NCBI GenBank assembly: GCA_030704615.1
Contig: CM060732.1
Location: forward strand, 40,839,053-40,903,052
Source: Takakia lepidozioides
Lineage: Eukaryota > Streptophyta > Takakiopsida > Takakiales > Takakiaceae
Reading direction: 5' to 3'
DNA: 64,000 bases
The first letter of the stretch is position 1, and every line of letters starts with the position of its first letter. The notes beneath the pieces were generated by a model, which was given only the letters and a program-made list of their open reading frames with translations, was not told where the DNA came from and did no database searches. This document shows positions 11,507-23,671 of the stretch, piece by piece. The position numbers were made by a program, and so were the translations under genes.

Positions 11507-12670
11507 GAAAATAAATACTCAACTTTTGGAACCACCGGCAACTCTTGGGCCTAGTTGTGAGAGACCGCCGCATTCGTGTACAGCTAGGAACAACCGGTCG
11601 TGGTACTTTCGATTTGAGTCCCAACAACTTAGGGCCAACTTCCATGTCTCAGCCAAATCGGCCAAGTTATCCAAAGTTTGCCGACGTCGGTGGAGCATCG
11701 ACTGGTGGCATGGATGGTTGATTTTATGTGCATAGGGTTCAAAAGTAATCGGAAACAGGTCTGCATCGCTGTCCAAGGCCCGGACCAATTGAGCATGTCA
11801 CTTGGCAAAGGGTGGGTCCCGCGGGAGTCAAGAGAGATGAGCAATAATGAGCAATGTGCACAAAGGTGACCTTCACAGCAGGTAGAAGAGACATGGTAAC
11901 CCAGTACAACAGGTGAAAAACGATTACCGATATCGGCCATGAACTCTGGCGCCAAATTCCCAGGTATTGCGCTCACCGATGTCGGTCACCGATATCTGGG
12001 CGCCGGCTAAAATTAACGCATGGAAGCAAGTCGTCATTTTTGTCATCTAGTATCAACTTGGCCGAATGCCGATACATGGAAGTTGGCCCTTTTAGGTTGA
12101 AAGAGTTGAATGGAGGGGTGTGTAGTTAATTTTGCAGCTTAGGCGACTCAGTTGGAGTCGCAATCTATAGTACTCAACCCATTCATCTAGGGTCACTCAT
12201 CACTTGAGCAATTGATTTTTTGAAGTGAAGCTGATCAGTTGAGAATGAACTTAGTAAAGATTTCAGCACTTGCGTCCTAAATCAAGTTTCCGCATTTAGT
12301 TTGAGCTTACTACCAACAGTCAGTAGCTCAATTGGATACGTAGTGCACTGAGTGCCACCCAGATGGTTCTAGCGTCGAATCCTGCTACCCTTGACGGGTG
12401 TGGTATGTTCTTCTCCCCCTTCCCTTGGGCAGTGTCCCCCTTCATGGCGAGGTTACTGTTAAAGAGGTTTTTTTCTCCTCTCACTATAATTAATGGGCCT
12501 GAATTGTGAGTTGTCGCTCCCAGGTGTTTCCTTTTTGGAAACACTTTGTGTCACTTGTCTTCATGTTGTAATGACGACAGGGTTATATTACATCAACGAG
12601 ATGTGGTGTAAAAAGACGGGCCTACGCAATAAGCCCTAGTTACTAACCTTTCACCTAGAGTTCATGTTCA
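11507..12670. other. No gene; contains a tRNA-like SINE head
   Basis: Apart from the tRNA-like segment at 12322-12390 I see no family. CCGATATCGG-type motifs recur around 11930-11995 (ACCGATATCGG, CACCGATGTCGG, CACCGATATC). Short frames on both strands overlap one another and look like shadows. Confidence 0.4.
12322..12390 (+). repeat. tRNA-like SINE head (pol III A and B boxes)
   Basis: GTAGCTCAATTGG resembles a tRNA A box and GCGTCGAATCC a B box about 45 bp later. Five-base ends GTAGC/GCTAC could pair as an acceptor stem. Spacing and missing cloverleaf features argue for a tRNA-derived SINE rather than a functional tRNA. Confidence 0.45.
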
Positions 12671-12905
12671 TACCCGTTACATGCTACCCTGCAGTGGAAG
12701 AGAAAAGGAAACATGAACGGTTCCTTCAGTTCATCATCAGAGTTATTCAAGATACCAACTTCACACCGACACCTGTTGCCCTGCAGTGGAAGAGAAAATG
12801 AAACAGGAACGGTTCCTTCAGTTCATCATCATAGTTATTCAAGATACCAACTTCACACCCGATATCTGCTGCCCTACATCGGAAGAGAAAAGGAAACAGG
12901 CTCGG
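12671..12905. repeat. Tandem repeat, 92-93 bp, about 2.5 copies
   Basis: GGAAGAGAAAA recurs at 12696, 12788 and 12881. The units share CGGTTCCTTCAGTTCATCATC and AGTTATTCAAGATACCAAC. No gene is seen between here and 13255. Confidence 0.8.
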
Positions 12906-13255
12906 TCACTCTAAATCAACGGTAAGCAATTGCAAATGCCAGTAGCTTATCGTTGGTGCAGCAAAATCACCACTAAGGGATGCATTCCCATGAGATGTCA
13001 TCATCCACTAGCACTCAGTATTCCCTTTTCACCATGAGGCCACAGTATACATTCAGCCCCTTGTCTCTCACATTATTTATTTATTTTTCCTCTCTCACTC
13101 ATCATTTGTTCCTTCCCTCATTTGCCCAGCCTTCAAGTAGATTCAACAGAGGCTGGCCCAGGACCATAACGCCACATTCGCAAATTGCACACCCATGAAC
13201 ATCTAGGGAGCAGAGTAACAACACATCCCTATCACCAACAGTTCTAAAGTGTGAG

Positions 13256-16200
13256 CTAGCAAGCTACCTCTACAGCAAAGAACTCAGAAAGTGAACACAT
13301 TAGACATCTCATAAGTGTGCATCTCACAGGACGTTGAATGGTTGGAGTTACAACAGATGAAACCAAAACGGGTTGAGTATTTTGAAGTGCAGAGAGACGT
13401 GCTGCATACAACGTCTGGTCCCCCTCAAGACCAAATACGTGACGTCCAGACTCGCGAGCAGCAATAAATGTAGAACCTGCAGGAAAAAAACATGTAATGA
13501 TGATATTATATCGGATAACAATTAATGATCATGAATCAGCTCAGAAGATTTTAATTACAAAATGGAGACCAATGCAAACATGTGCCAGCTGTGAGATCCA
13601 AAATGCGGGAGCCAGGAGGTGAGCATGTCTCCAACAACACTTGCATGAAGGCGGGACTACGGTCTCGCGCACCCCTCCAGGCTTGTTGAGGAGTTTGCAT
13701 GGGTAGTGCAACATCTGGAATGTGGTTGTAGATGGCATCCAACTCAACAGGGTCTGCAAGGGGGTCCACAACTTTGCCAGACTCACGCAGTTTGAATAGT
13801 CCTCCTTGCTTGGTGAGGACATGGGCGTGGAAGAACATGGTCTGTAAGACGTGTCATTTCCACAAAAATAGTGCACCCGGATGGTTTAATAATATGTATG
13901 AGAGTAGGAAGATGAAACATCAAACAATGAGATATTGAAGAGGATGATTTTTACCTTTCCTGTCTGAGTGTGTAGAGGGGTGGTATTGATGCAAGTATAT
14001 TTCCTTGATAATACGGAAATAGAGCTGCCCCTGGAGTAAGAAAAGAGCTCCAATGCAAAGGAATCATCGGAGCCCTGCAAGAACACCAAGCATCCATTGT
14101 CATCCAACAGGTCATTAGCAATGGAGAATGCATACTCCCAATACCGTTTATCAAAAGCATTCCAGGGAGGAACCTGTACACCATCCAAACAGCCCTGTAC
14201 AGGCATTCCTGTTGGGCAGTCCACGATGATCATGTCCACAGCCACATGCACGTTTTTTCCATCCACAACACTAGACCAAGTTCCTGGCAACTGCAAACAA
14301 CATACAGAAAATGTAGGAGTCAATAGCCGGATGATGAGGATATAAAAACATCGAAGAATTCCTTACATTCAAGTTTGTTTGTTGGGGGAAACTCACATTT
14401 TTTAAGAACTCCATGAGCTCTTTCAAGGTCGCATCAGGAGATGTACTTGAGGCCTCCACCATATCAATGAAATGAGTAGGCATGATCTTCATGTGATACA
14501 TGCTAGGTGCACCACCAGAAAATGACACTGCACTGTAAGGATGTTCGCCTGCCTTTGGCTTGTTTCCTCGAGTAGTAGGTGCAGGCACTACAACCAACTG
14601 ATTTGAAGGATGTGAAGAACTACCAATAGGACCAGCAATAGAAGCCACACCTGCATTGGGGGCCACACCTGCATTGACATCCGCACCTTTTCTTTTTCGT
14701 GATTTGCGTTTTGGTACACCCACAACGGCAGGGACCACTTGGGCTACAGCGTCAGCGGCCTGTGTAGCAATCTGTTCTGCATGCTCCAGATCAAGAACAG
14801 GGACTTCAGTGGAGATACCCCCTTCATCACTCACTGACTGCCTGCGAACACATTCCTTATGAAGTCCCATTTCTGCATAGGGGATAGTACCCTTGGGCAT
14901 ATCCAAATACCAACCCCCCCCTTCCCGGTGTTCCACACCCCAATCTTCCTCAATTGCAGGTGTGTACATGGAAGCTTGTTGAGCACCAAACTTCCAGGCC
15001 ATCAGAAACTTGGGCTCAGCCTTAAGTCGATCACTCGGTACAAGCACAAATCTCATGTACCTAAAATACAAACACATTCAAAGTTATTGTGGAGACAAAT
15101 ATTTATGCAACCTGTTCAACAATTGAACAAGCACATTAAGAAACATGTATATCCCAATGTACTAGAAAAATACTTGAATACTTACAAGGTGTATACACTA
15201 TCCATGTACAATGCAATGGAAAGATGGTACCTGAATAAAATCCGTCTCACCACCTTCTCCCCACCTGTTTGTTGTTCCCAATCATTGCCTCTGAATGGCC
15301 CCTTTGGCAATGAGAACTCTCTATGAAACAACTCATTGAAATGAGTCATCTTCCATGTATCCATGTAGTCTCCCAGACTCTCACTCTCTCCTTCCTCCAA
15401 GGCAACATGAAATTGGCCAAGCTGAGTGGTGTACAAGGCAAACTGAGCCAAGGCAACCTTGCGAAGCTGCCAGAAAATACAGTCAGTTAAATAACTATGT
15501 TAATGTGTCATCAACAAAATGAATTAATTGCATTGAGAAGATAGTGATTGTATATGTACCTGCCACCAAAAAGTCCTTCTATTCAGCCAAGGATCAAGTG
15601 TTGGCCCACTGATAGGCCCGGGTGGAAAAAAATTACGGTCGTGAAGTGTTTGGTCTCCATTCCATATATGTAGCCATTCCACCTTTTCTTCAGGATCCAC
15701 CCGGGCGGTAGCAATGTTCACCATTTTCTCTTGGGTCATTTCCTCTGATCCTGCCTTTACACGTGACCAATGCAGTTTAAGTTCTTGGAGAAACCCCTCT
15801 CCAAGGGTTGGATCAGCAATAGGAAGCAACTTCACAAGCTGACTCTTGTGTTGCTCCCTTGCTTTCAATCCAGCCTGTCTCATTGTATCTTCAAGGCCCT
15901 CTTGACTCTTTGGCCCCTCAGCAAGTTTGTAAGCTTCCCCCGCCATGCGTTGGGCCTCAACAATATCATGCTGCCAAAAGAACCAAAACAGTTCATAACA
16001 TGAACCAGAGGTGAATCTTGTCTATGGATGCAAAGAATGAAACTTGGTTAAGACATGATGTTACCTTGTACAAAATCTCTGTCATTGCATGGACTGTCAG
16101 GTTATACCAAGTCTTTCCTGCTTTCTTGATGCATTCGTCGTATTGCTCTTTCCTCAATACATTCTTCCATTCAGAGACAGGTGTAAGGCCAATCATATTG

Positions 16201-18497
16201 ACCTTGCAAACCAAGTGCACAAATTTGGATGTAACATGTGCCCTCTCTGTTGCCCTGCACATATAAAATATGATCATTAGAAAGAAGATGTGTATATGTA
16301 CATCCATTGAGCAAGAACATGACAACATTGAACATGAAAGTAAATGAAGAATAGAAAGGAAACTCACACATTCACTCCATCCATGATGGACCTGAGGGAA
16401 CCACGATTTTCAATGTCCGCATTGAGCACCCAACTTGTCACACAGACATGTCTTGACAAGTTGGCCCCATGAACTTCATTGATATAGGGATACCATGCTT
16501 GAAGCCTATGATTCCCATCCCAGACATGAAACATCTTCCCCCGAAGATGATGCAACTTTGGCTTGGACTCAAGATACTTCTCAAACTCATCATTGACTGT
16601 TTTCCAATGACTATCCCATGTAGAGATGATATCAGGACCTACATCTACAGTAGATCCATCAATCCCCTCAACAGAAACATAGAACACGGCTGCTCCTGGA
16701 TGGTATCCAGAATAGAAGTCTCCTCTAAGCTTTAGGATGTCGTTGGCAAGGGCGGGCCTAACAACCTGCATAGAAATCATGCGACACAATGGAATGTCCA
16801 TAACTCCATCCTCAATGAGGAGGGACCTGAAAGTTACATTCAGATCTTGTTTCTTTTCCAGAATAATTGCCTGTTTGGCATCTAGAGAAAGAGGATCACT
16901 AGATGTTGTATCCTCTTCATACTCATCTGCCCCCCAATTCCCTGCATCAATGTCGTCAATAATGGTTGCAAGCGTCCCGGCCTCCACAGCTTCAGTTGTA
17001 GTAGTAATTTCCTAATTCCATAGACCAAAACAGTTCAAGATGTCAGTGTATGAGAAGAGCACATGTGTGAATGTATAATATGTAAAAAGAGCAGTTCAGT
17101 GTCATGGTTGCATGAAGAAAACAAATGAATTTGGATAGTCAACTAATTCCATGAATATCCTTGTCTTTCAAAGCTTACAACTTGGAGCAGAATACAGGCG
17201 TGAGCATCCCGACAGAGGACCTCCGACCACCTACGCCGGCGCATATGACACATATGTGCAACCAACTCAAAATTTGACAAGATTTGAGGCCCTTGAAGAA
17301 ATTTTTGCTCAAGGAGCTCCAAGCATATGCGCCGGCGCATACCATGGAAGGGAGGTTGTAGCCAAACATACAGGAGCACCTTGAAACTAGGCCTATGGAA
17401 GCATGTGGAGTTGTGGAGGTGGCAACGTAGAAGCTTTGAGATACTTGAATACTGTGATCAACCAAAATAGGGAAGGTTCCCCAAGCGTCTGCGCCGACGG
17501 AGGTGGCAGCCTCGACACTTTGGAGCTTACGTAACACAAGGAATATACAACAAAAAACCAAGCTCCAAGCATCTCCGCCGGCGGAGATGCTTGCATGAGG
17601 TTCCTGAAACCTAGGAGCTAAGCAAAAAAAGATTGTGCTCAATGGGTATGCGCCGGCGGATATGGCAGCCCAGCCCGCTCGGAGCATCAACAACTTATGA
17701 GAATGCGGAGAAACAAAAGAGATGGAAGGGGGGGAGAACTTCCTGAAATATGTGAGCAGCCCTGCTGCACGGGTCTGTGTTGACAGAGGTGGCAGCCTTG
17801 GCGCTTTGGAGCTTCCGTAACACAGGGAATATGCAAAAAAAACCAAGCTCCAAGTGTCTCCGCCGGTGGAGACGCTTGCAGGAGGTTCCTGAAACCTATG
17901 ATCTGAGCAAAAAAAATGTACTCAATGGGTATGCGCCGGCGGATATGCCAGCGCAGCCCACTCGGAGCATCAGCATGCGGAAAAACAAAGAAGATGGAAA
18001 AGGGGAGAACTTCCTGAAACATTTGAGCAGCCCTGCTGCACAGGTATGCGCCAGCGGATACGCCAGCCCAACCCGCTCGGAGCATCAGCAACGTATGAGC
18101 ATGCAAAAAAATAAACGGGATGGGAGTAGAGGAGCACTTCCTGAAACATGCGAGCATCCCAGCTCCAACGGTATGCGCCGGCGGAGGTGGCAGCCCAGCC
18201 CTTCCAAGCATCAGAAAAAACCAAGGGGAATGAGCTGTCTCCGCCTCCGGCGGAGACGGTTGTGTGTATGTGTGGAGATTCGCAAACTTGTGAGACTTGA
18301 AGTGACTTAGGCATCTGCGCCGGCGGAGGTGCTAGATAAGGAGCAGCTTGGTGGGGCTTATGCGATGGCGCATATGCCTAAGTGCAGGTCATGAAAAAAA
18401 CAAAACTACAGCTTACCTTCTCCGTCCGCAGCTTGCTTCTACCACCACCACCACCACCAGCAACGCCTCCCCCTCGAGTGTCCTTCTTCCTCCCCAT
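13256..18497 (-). CDS. ParB/sulfiredoxin-fold domain fused to a permuted (beta-class-like) DNA methyltransferase; nine exons, 1014 aa
   Basis: Exons (minus strand): 18497-18417, 17011-16368, 16254-16065, 15970-15560, 15466-15231, 15060-14397, 14290-13955, 13841-13580, 13476-13256. All introns are GT-AG and the joined length, 3045 nt, is in frame from ATG to TAG. The N terminus is Gly-rich. Residues about 105-225 resemble a ParB-like domain, with VRP followed by the signature DGNHR (192-196). KRKSRKRK (638-645) is a likely nuclear signal. The C terminus has methyltransferase motifs in the order IV-then-I: DCPTG (766-770, in place of DPPY), GCLVFLQGSD (about 806-815), then LDLTAGTC (935-942) and GLEGD (957-961), as in beta-class amino-methylases. 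I infer DNA binding plus N4-cytosine or N6-adenine methylation, but the altered catalytic motif may mean inactivity or another substrate. The exon 8 donor (GTTTGC) is weak. It is head-to-head with the SWIM transposase gene; a transposon origin is possible. Confidence 0.72.
17200..18380. repeat. GC-rich palindrome array inside intron 1 of the ParB/methyltransferase gene
   Basis: About twelve copies of a CGCCGGCG-centred palindrome or degenerate form occur, among them TATGCGCCGGCGCATA (17326-17341, perfect 16 bp) and a perfect 28-bp palindrome at 17566-17593 with core CTCCGCCGGCGGAG. Others lie near 17233, 17648, 17860, 17931, 18046, 18173, 18240 and 18312. Larger units also repeat: GAGGTGGCAGCC recurs 286 bp apart (17500, 17786), and the segment with CTCGGAGCATCA recurs beside the palindromes. 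Spacing is often 75-130 bp. The array is entirely intronic in my gene model. Confidence 0.8.
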
Positions 18498-19561
18498 CGC
18501 CGCAACAGCTCGTTGCCTCGGGGTGGTATAGTATAAGGCCGAGATGCGGCGCCTCCGTCTCCTCTTCGCAACGGGAGTCTCCAGGGTGTAGAGACTAGAG
18601 ACGTGTTAAGTGCTTGTGTAGTTTGTGTGTGTTTGTTTGGGGGAGTGGCAAGGGATAATGTGCAAGTATACTAGACTACGTTAGTGTAGTAATGATACCG
18701 GGTTAGTCATGTAGTAATGGCAACAAGTTTAACTGAAAGAAACAGTTTATTAACAAAAAAGTAGAGGTTGTTTCATTGAATAGAGCATGGCTTGTTGGTA
18801 AGGTTGTGGTGTATTTTCCACTAGGTTGCGGGTTCAAACCTGCCCCCGCCAAGGAGAGCGGGGGGAAAGGGGGCCTTAGCGAAGGCTAAGGCCTTAAAAA
18901 GGCCAAATTGGCCAAATCTGAAATGTGAACATTTTTTATACACTCTGGCGTTAGTGTTTTTTGGACTACATGGGTTACACGTGGATCCTCAGAAGATGGT
19001 TGTACGATTGACATGTTACTTTGTGGCGGCGCCTTCATAATACAATATAAAGTAAGTGATAAAGTAACTAAATATTTTGTTATGGGTGTCTTAATCAATT
19101 TATTGGTTTTAGAGCCAATTGTCGCCACAAATACTTGTACTCATTACTCATACATGAGTAATCAAAGAACAAATCAACATACATGTCATGGGATTTGATT
19201 GTAAATAAATTGTGCCGTCTAGTGTGTCAGTTCATAGTTGGACGATTAATCAACGATTGGTTGTAAAATAAATGGAAACATGCAGAGCATTTATGTTTCA
19301 TATGCTCATAAGAAGAAGGCAGTACATTGGATTCTAAGATCTCAACAACGGCGCCGTCGTCTTAAAAATAGGGGATAGTCCATTTAGTTGTTTCTGTCAG
19401 AGAATAATATGGATGGAGCACATGCCTCAAAAAATTTGGACCTTCTGGATTGATGATACACATAAGTAATGTAAGCCATTTAATGTATTTGCATAAGGTC
19501 TTGCAAGATGTGCGCTTTCATTCATTTTGCATCTTCTCTCAAACTTTGAGGGCATTGCCAA
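18498..19561. promoter_or_regulatory. Head-to-head intergenic region between the ParB/methyltransferase and SWIM transposase genes
   Basis: 1064 bp separate the two divergent start codons, so promoters for both genes should lie here if the models are right. A perfect 9-bp stem hairpin (GGCCTTAGC, loop GAAG, GCTAAGGCC) lies at 18872-18893, just after a tRNA-like SINE head. I cannot assign a convincing TATA box to either gene. Confidence 0.4.
18784..18853 (+). repeat. tRNA-like SINE head
   Basis: TGGCTTGTTGGTAAGG resembles an A box and CGGGTTCAAACCTG (about 18829-18842) is a near-perfect B box, at tRNA-like spacing. The flanks do not form a complete tRNA. Confidence 0.5.
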
Positions 19562-22500
19562 ATGTCTACACCAAAATATGCAGTGCTTTCATGTCCACCT
19601 GATGCAAAAGTGGTTCGTTATCCTTGCAATGGAAACAAGTGCATTATCCCAGAACCTTGGTTATGCAATAGATTCAAACTTGTTCCGGGTTCAGTTTTTT
19701 TGGAGGATGATGGAGATGATGATGCCTCCACAGTGTTGCTTCCAGTTTTCAATGACGGCCAAAAGCAATGGGAGTTGTTTCCAGACACTTTCTCCAAGTA
19801 CCGTGTCACAGGTACGAGCTATACACAGTCACATGATGAGAGGCACACTTCTATTGCAAGAAAGAACGATCAAGCTGCGACAAATGGGAGTTGTAAATTG
19901 AAGGAGGAGGTTGCAGATTCGGCGAGCTTGGGGTCTCATAATTCGGATTGTGTTGAGGTTTCTAAGAGTGTATTTTGTGGATCTCAACCTTCCTCATCTG
20001 CTCATACGGTCTTGCTTCACGACATGAAGCCTCGGAAAACTCCATTGGACAACACCACGTCTGATTGTTGCGAATCTGCGAGGGGTTTATCTTCATCTCC
20101 ACGACTAGCAGGGGAGGCTACATCTGCATTTCCTTCTGGTGTGTTGTCCATTTTGAGTATCTTGGCCATTGCTCGGAGGAATGGATCAAAAGGAGAGCTT
20201 TCTACCTTGGACTATAGTCACATTCCAGTGCATCGTGTTCGGTGTCTTCCTCGAGCTTTTGATGGAAAAGTGATCCACGAACTCCCCCCCGTGGTCAAAC
20301 TACGTACGGACCGTGGTTCACAGTCCCTCCAAGGCATGGACCGCAAGTTTGATGGTCATCCTTGGTGCAAGACCAATACCTACAATATGTCTGGTGTTCC
20401 AGATCATGTGAAATGTAGTAAGGTTCTTTGTGTTGGAAAGCTCATATGTCAAAGCAGCACTTGCCCCTTCTTCAAGAAAGAAGGAGAACGGAATGACCGC
20501 TATTGGGAAGGCAATGCAGACAAGGTGTTCATTGCAGGAGCCCAAGTTCCATTCAACCAGTTCAAGTGTAGTTTCTGCAAAGAAAGACCTTTCTGTGAGG
20601 CGCATTGTGGGGCAAGAATGTACTATGTCACAAGTTCCCTTCCAACATATACACGTGTTGCAGTTCACGTTGGGTTTCATAACCATCCATGTGCCAAGGG
20701 CGAGAATAGAGAGGCTGCGGAAAATGCATCAAGCATGATTCAAGAACACGTTAAGATGAAGCCATGGTCGACCCCGGGAGCTATTTCCTTGTCAATGGCC
20801 CAAAAGCTCTTGATTGATCGAGTTCTTGTGGCTGATGGCACAGAGACAGTACGTCTTGAGGAGAGGCTTTGGAAGATATTCTTGAAGAGTTTGCCCATGT
20901 TTGTAGCCCCAATGTGAAAAACAAGGTCGCATCTGCACGTGTCAATTCCATCATGTCCATATTGGAGTTGAAGCGTCTGAGTACATACCATTTCATTCAC
21001 AGCAATCTCCTTCCAGGCCAGCATACTTCTCATCTCCCCATGTTTTCAAGATGTCTGTTGCTGGTCCCGGGAGTGGTCTTGTGCGTCGCATGAGTGAGGG
21101 GGATCTACGCACAAGTTGGGTAGTATTTGACCATGTCAAACGCATCAAGGATTGGACAACTCTTGCGTGTCATGTCTATGAACCATATGTCAAGCGAATG
21201 ATGACCATTGCCATTTGCGATATGAAAACAGAGGATGCAGATGCTCAGGTGTTATTCTGGGAGATGATCAATGAACAAGCAAAACTTGCTGGCTTGAACA
21301 AACCAAATTTTGCTGGCTTCATGGCGGATGCAGCAGGAGCGAATTGGGCTGCTGTTCGAAGGGTTTATGGATCTGATCCCAATGTCCCAATGGAAGGTAA
21401 AGAAAGAACATGTTTATATCATTGGGCTGAAAGCCTCCGAAGACACACCAACGACTATATCTTGGAGGACTTCCGTGAAAGGCACACTCAGCTCTGTTAT
21501 GAATGGAAAGATAGTGCTACCTTGGAGGATGCTACAACCACATACATTGCAATTCGGGCTTGGTGGCTCTCTTCAGGAGCATGCACAGAAAAGAGTCTGC
21601 CAAAACTAGATTCATGGCTTGCATGGTGGCACTACAGATATCGAATGTGGGGCCAATGGATGAGAGAGGACATGGATGTGGAGGCAGATGCAGATATGCC
21701 TACCACTAATTTGTCTGAGGCAGTCCATTCTGCTTGGTGGAAGACAGCAGGCAATGGGAAAAAAATGAAGGTGGATCTATATGAGGCCACCATGCATGAC
21801 ATGTCACGAGCTCTTTTGCAGCAGGCAACATTTTACAGGCACACCACAGGAAAGACATGGGGGACGGGGCCCGACAAAGAGGAGCTCATGTTGCGTCAAG
21901 CAGCTAGATCTAATAGCCCAGCAAAAATGGGTAAGGTTGTACGTGGCATAGTAGCTGGAACACCCATGCACACAAGGGGGGTTCAATTGGAGGGAGACAA
22001 TCGCACTATTCCAGTCAAACGCAAGTTAGGCGATGAGCATGGTGGGCCAAACGAATCTTGGAGGTGTGATATGAATGTAAAGACTGTTCCAGTGCGCGCC
22101 ACTGGGATGCCCAGTCCACACCAGCCATCTAGGTTTGTCAGCTCCAAATCAAGTCATGACATTCCTGGTTCTTCGACTTTCTGTGAGACAAATCCACATG
22201 TTGCTATCCCTCCTCAGCCAATGCAATGGGGAAATCCAGTGAGAGAGACACAAGACTTTTCCGATGCATTGTTCAGGATTCAGCGGACAGGTCCTGCTTC
22301 CATGGTTCGTTGTTCTGCCTTGGTTGGAGTTTCCAAAGATAAATGCAAAGCGCTCATCAGGAAAGGTAAAGGAAGTCCTGCACCTTGCTTCACTGGCAAG
22401 TTACTAGCACCGAACATGAAAGAACCAAAACTGCAAGTTTTTTGGTTTTGCCCCACAGATGTTTTGTCGTGTGTTGGAGGGACCGTGCCATCCTATTGCT

Positions 22501-23096
22501 TGGGAAAACCGGGTATACCTAACGTGTGGCCTGTGAAGGTTGGAACCAACCTTACACAAGAAGAGGTGGACAACTTGACCCTTGCAGGTTTTCGACTAGT
22601 CCATCCTCCCAACGTTCCTGATCCGAACTTTCCTGTGGGACCACTTCCAGTGGAACAACATATTCATCAAGGTGTTGTCCTTCCTGTGGGTAAGTATCCC
22701 ACTACACGCTATGGGGTGCGCATTCGGCGTCGGGATCCGACTCCTCGACACTTGAGTCGCCAAGAGTCAGCGGAGACTCTTATTGCTGAGGTTCGTGGAT
22801 TCAGAAACGTGCCTCAGCCAGGTTATGGGAGAATTTACCAGCTACAAACAGAGGGATCTACCAGAGCAGGATTGGTTTATAATGTATACATTGGTCAGTT
22901 TCCATCTTGTGATTGTCCCGACTTTGATGAGCTATCTGTCAAGAAGAAAAAACAAACATATCTACCTTGTAAGCACATGTACTTCATGTACAACGTGCAT
23001 CTAGGATGCGCCGGGGCTTATGAGATCCACCAACCTTCCCTTAGCCAGTTAGAGGTTAGGGCTATGCTAAAGAAGGACCCTAGTTCAACTTCTTAG
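19562..23096 (+). pseudogene. Mutator-like (MULE) transposase with SWIM zinc finger, two frame breaks
   Basis: Starts at ATG 19562. Three frames join: 19562 to about 20868, about 20869-21050, and about 21051-23096, each shift equal to a one-base loss. The first break sits in a T-run (20868-20870); the second lies between about 20990 and 21050. The N-terminal third is low complexity. Then come a Cys cluster and a VHVGFHNHP segment typical of the MULE N-terminal finger. The central region has candidate transposase motifs (FMADAAG, then CLYHWAESLRRH with the MULE C-x2-H pattern) and the C terminus a SWIM finger (CDCPDF ... CKHMYFMY, CxC...CxH). Full length would be about 1180 aa. The protein would cut and paste its element in the nucleus. 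Its C-terminal region is paralogous to the exon at 37558-38022. If the breaks are sequencing errors the gene may be intact. Confidence 0.8.
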
Positions 23097-23185
23097 TGAC
23101 ACATGAAATGCACAAAAAAAGAACCTCTAACTTGTGCCGTTCATTTTCATGCATGTGACATGTAATTATCTTGTTACTACTTTAT

Positions 23186-23390
23186 TCCAAACATGACACA
23201 TAGCATTTGTTAGTACAGAAGTTCCTATTTTGGTTAAAATGGAACTTGTGTACCTGTCATACAAGTTTTCAAATTATAGAACTGCTTGGCATTACAAACA
23301 GACATGCAATGTGGTGGTTTCAAACATGACACATATGCATTTGTTAGTACAAAAGTCCATATTTTGGTTAATATGAAACTGTTTTCCTTG
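23186..23390. repeat. Two-copy tandem repeat, 134-bp period, downstream of the SWIM gene
   Basis: AAACATGACACATA followed by CATTTGTTAGTAC and ATTTTGGTTAA begins at 23188 and again at 23322, with the interval partly conserved. It lies in the presumed 3' flank of the SWIM transposase. Nothing else is recognised between 23097 and 23660. Confidence 0.7.
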
Positions 23391-23671
23391 AATACAAGTT
23401 TGCAAACTATTACTTTGGCCAGGGATCTTGTATTCTCTTCAGTTTAAGGTGGTGCGATAGTTGGAGTTAGTGGTCACATGCATCTTTGACCATTGACTAC
23501 TGATTTTGTTAGCTAAGATTTTTATTTTATTTTTTTCTATATACATATGATGTAACATTTGCATATGCAATAAATACGTCGTATTCTATGTTATATAACT
23601 CCACTGCATACAATCTACAATGTGTGCATACAAATTTGTCACATGCATATATAATAAGGGATTTTGTGCAT

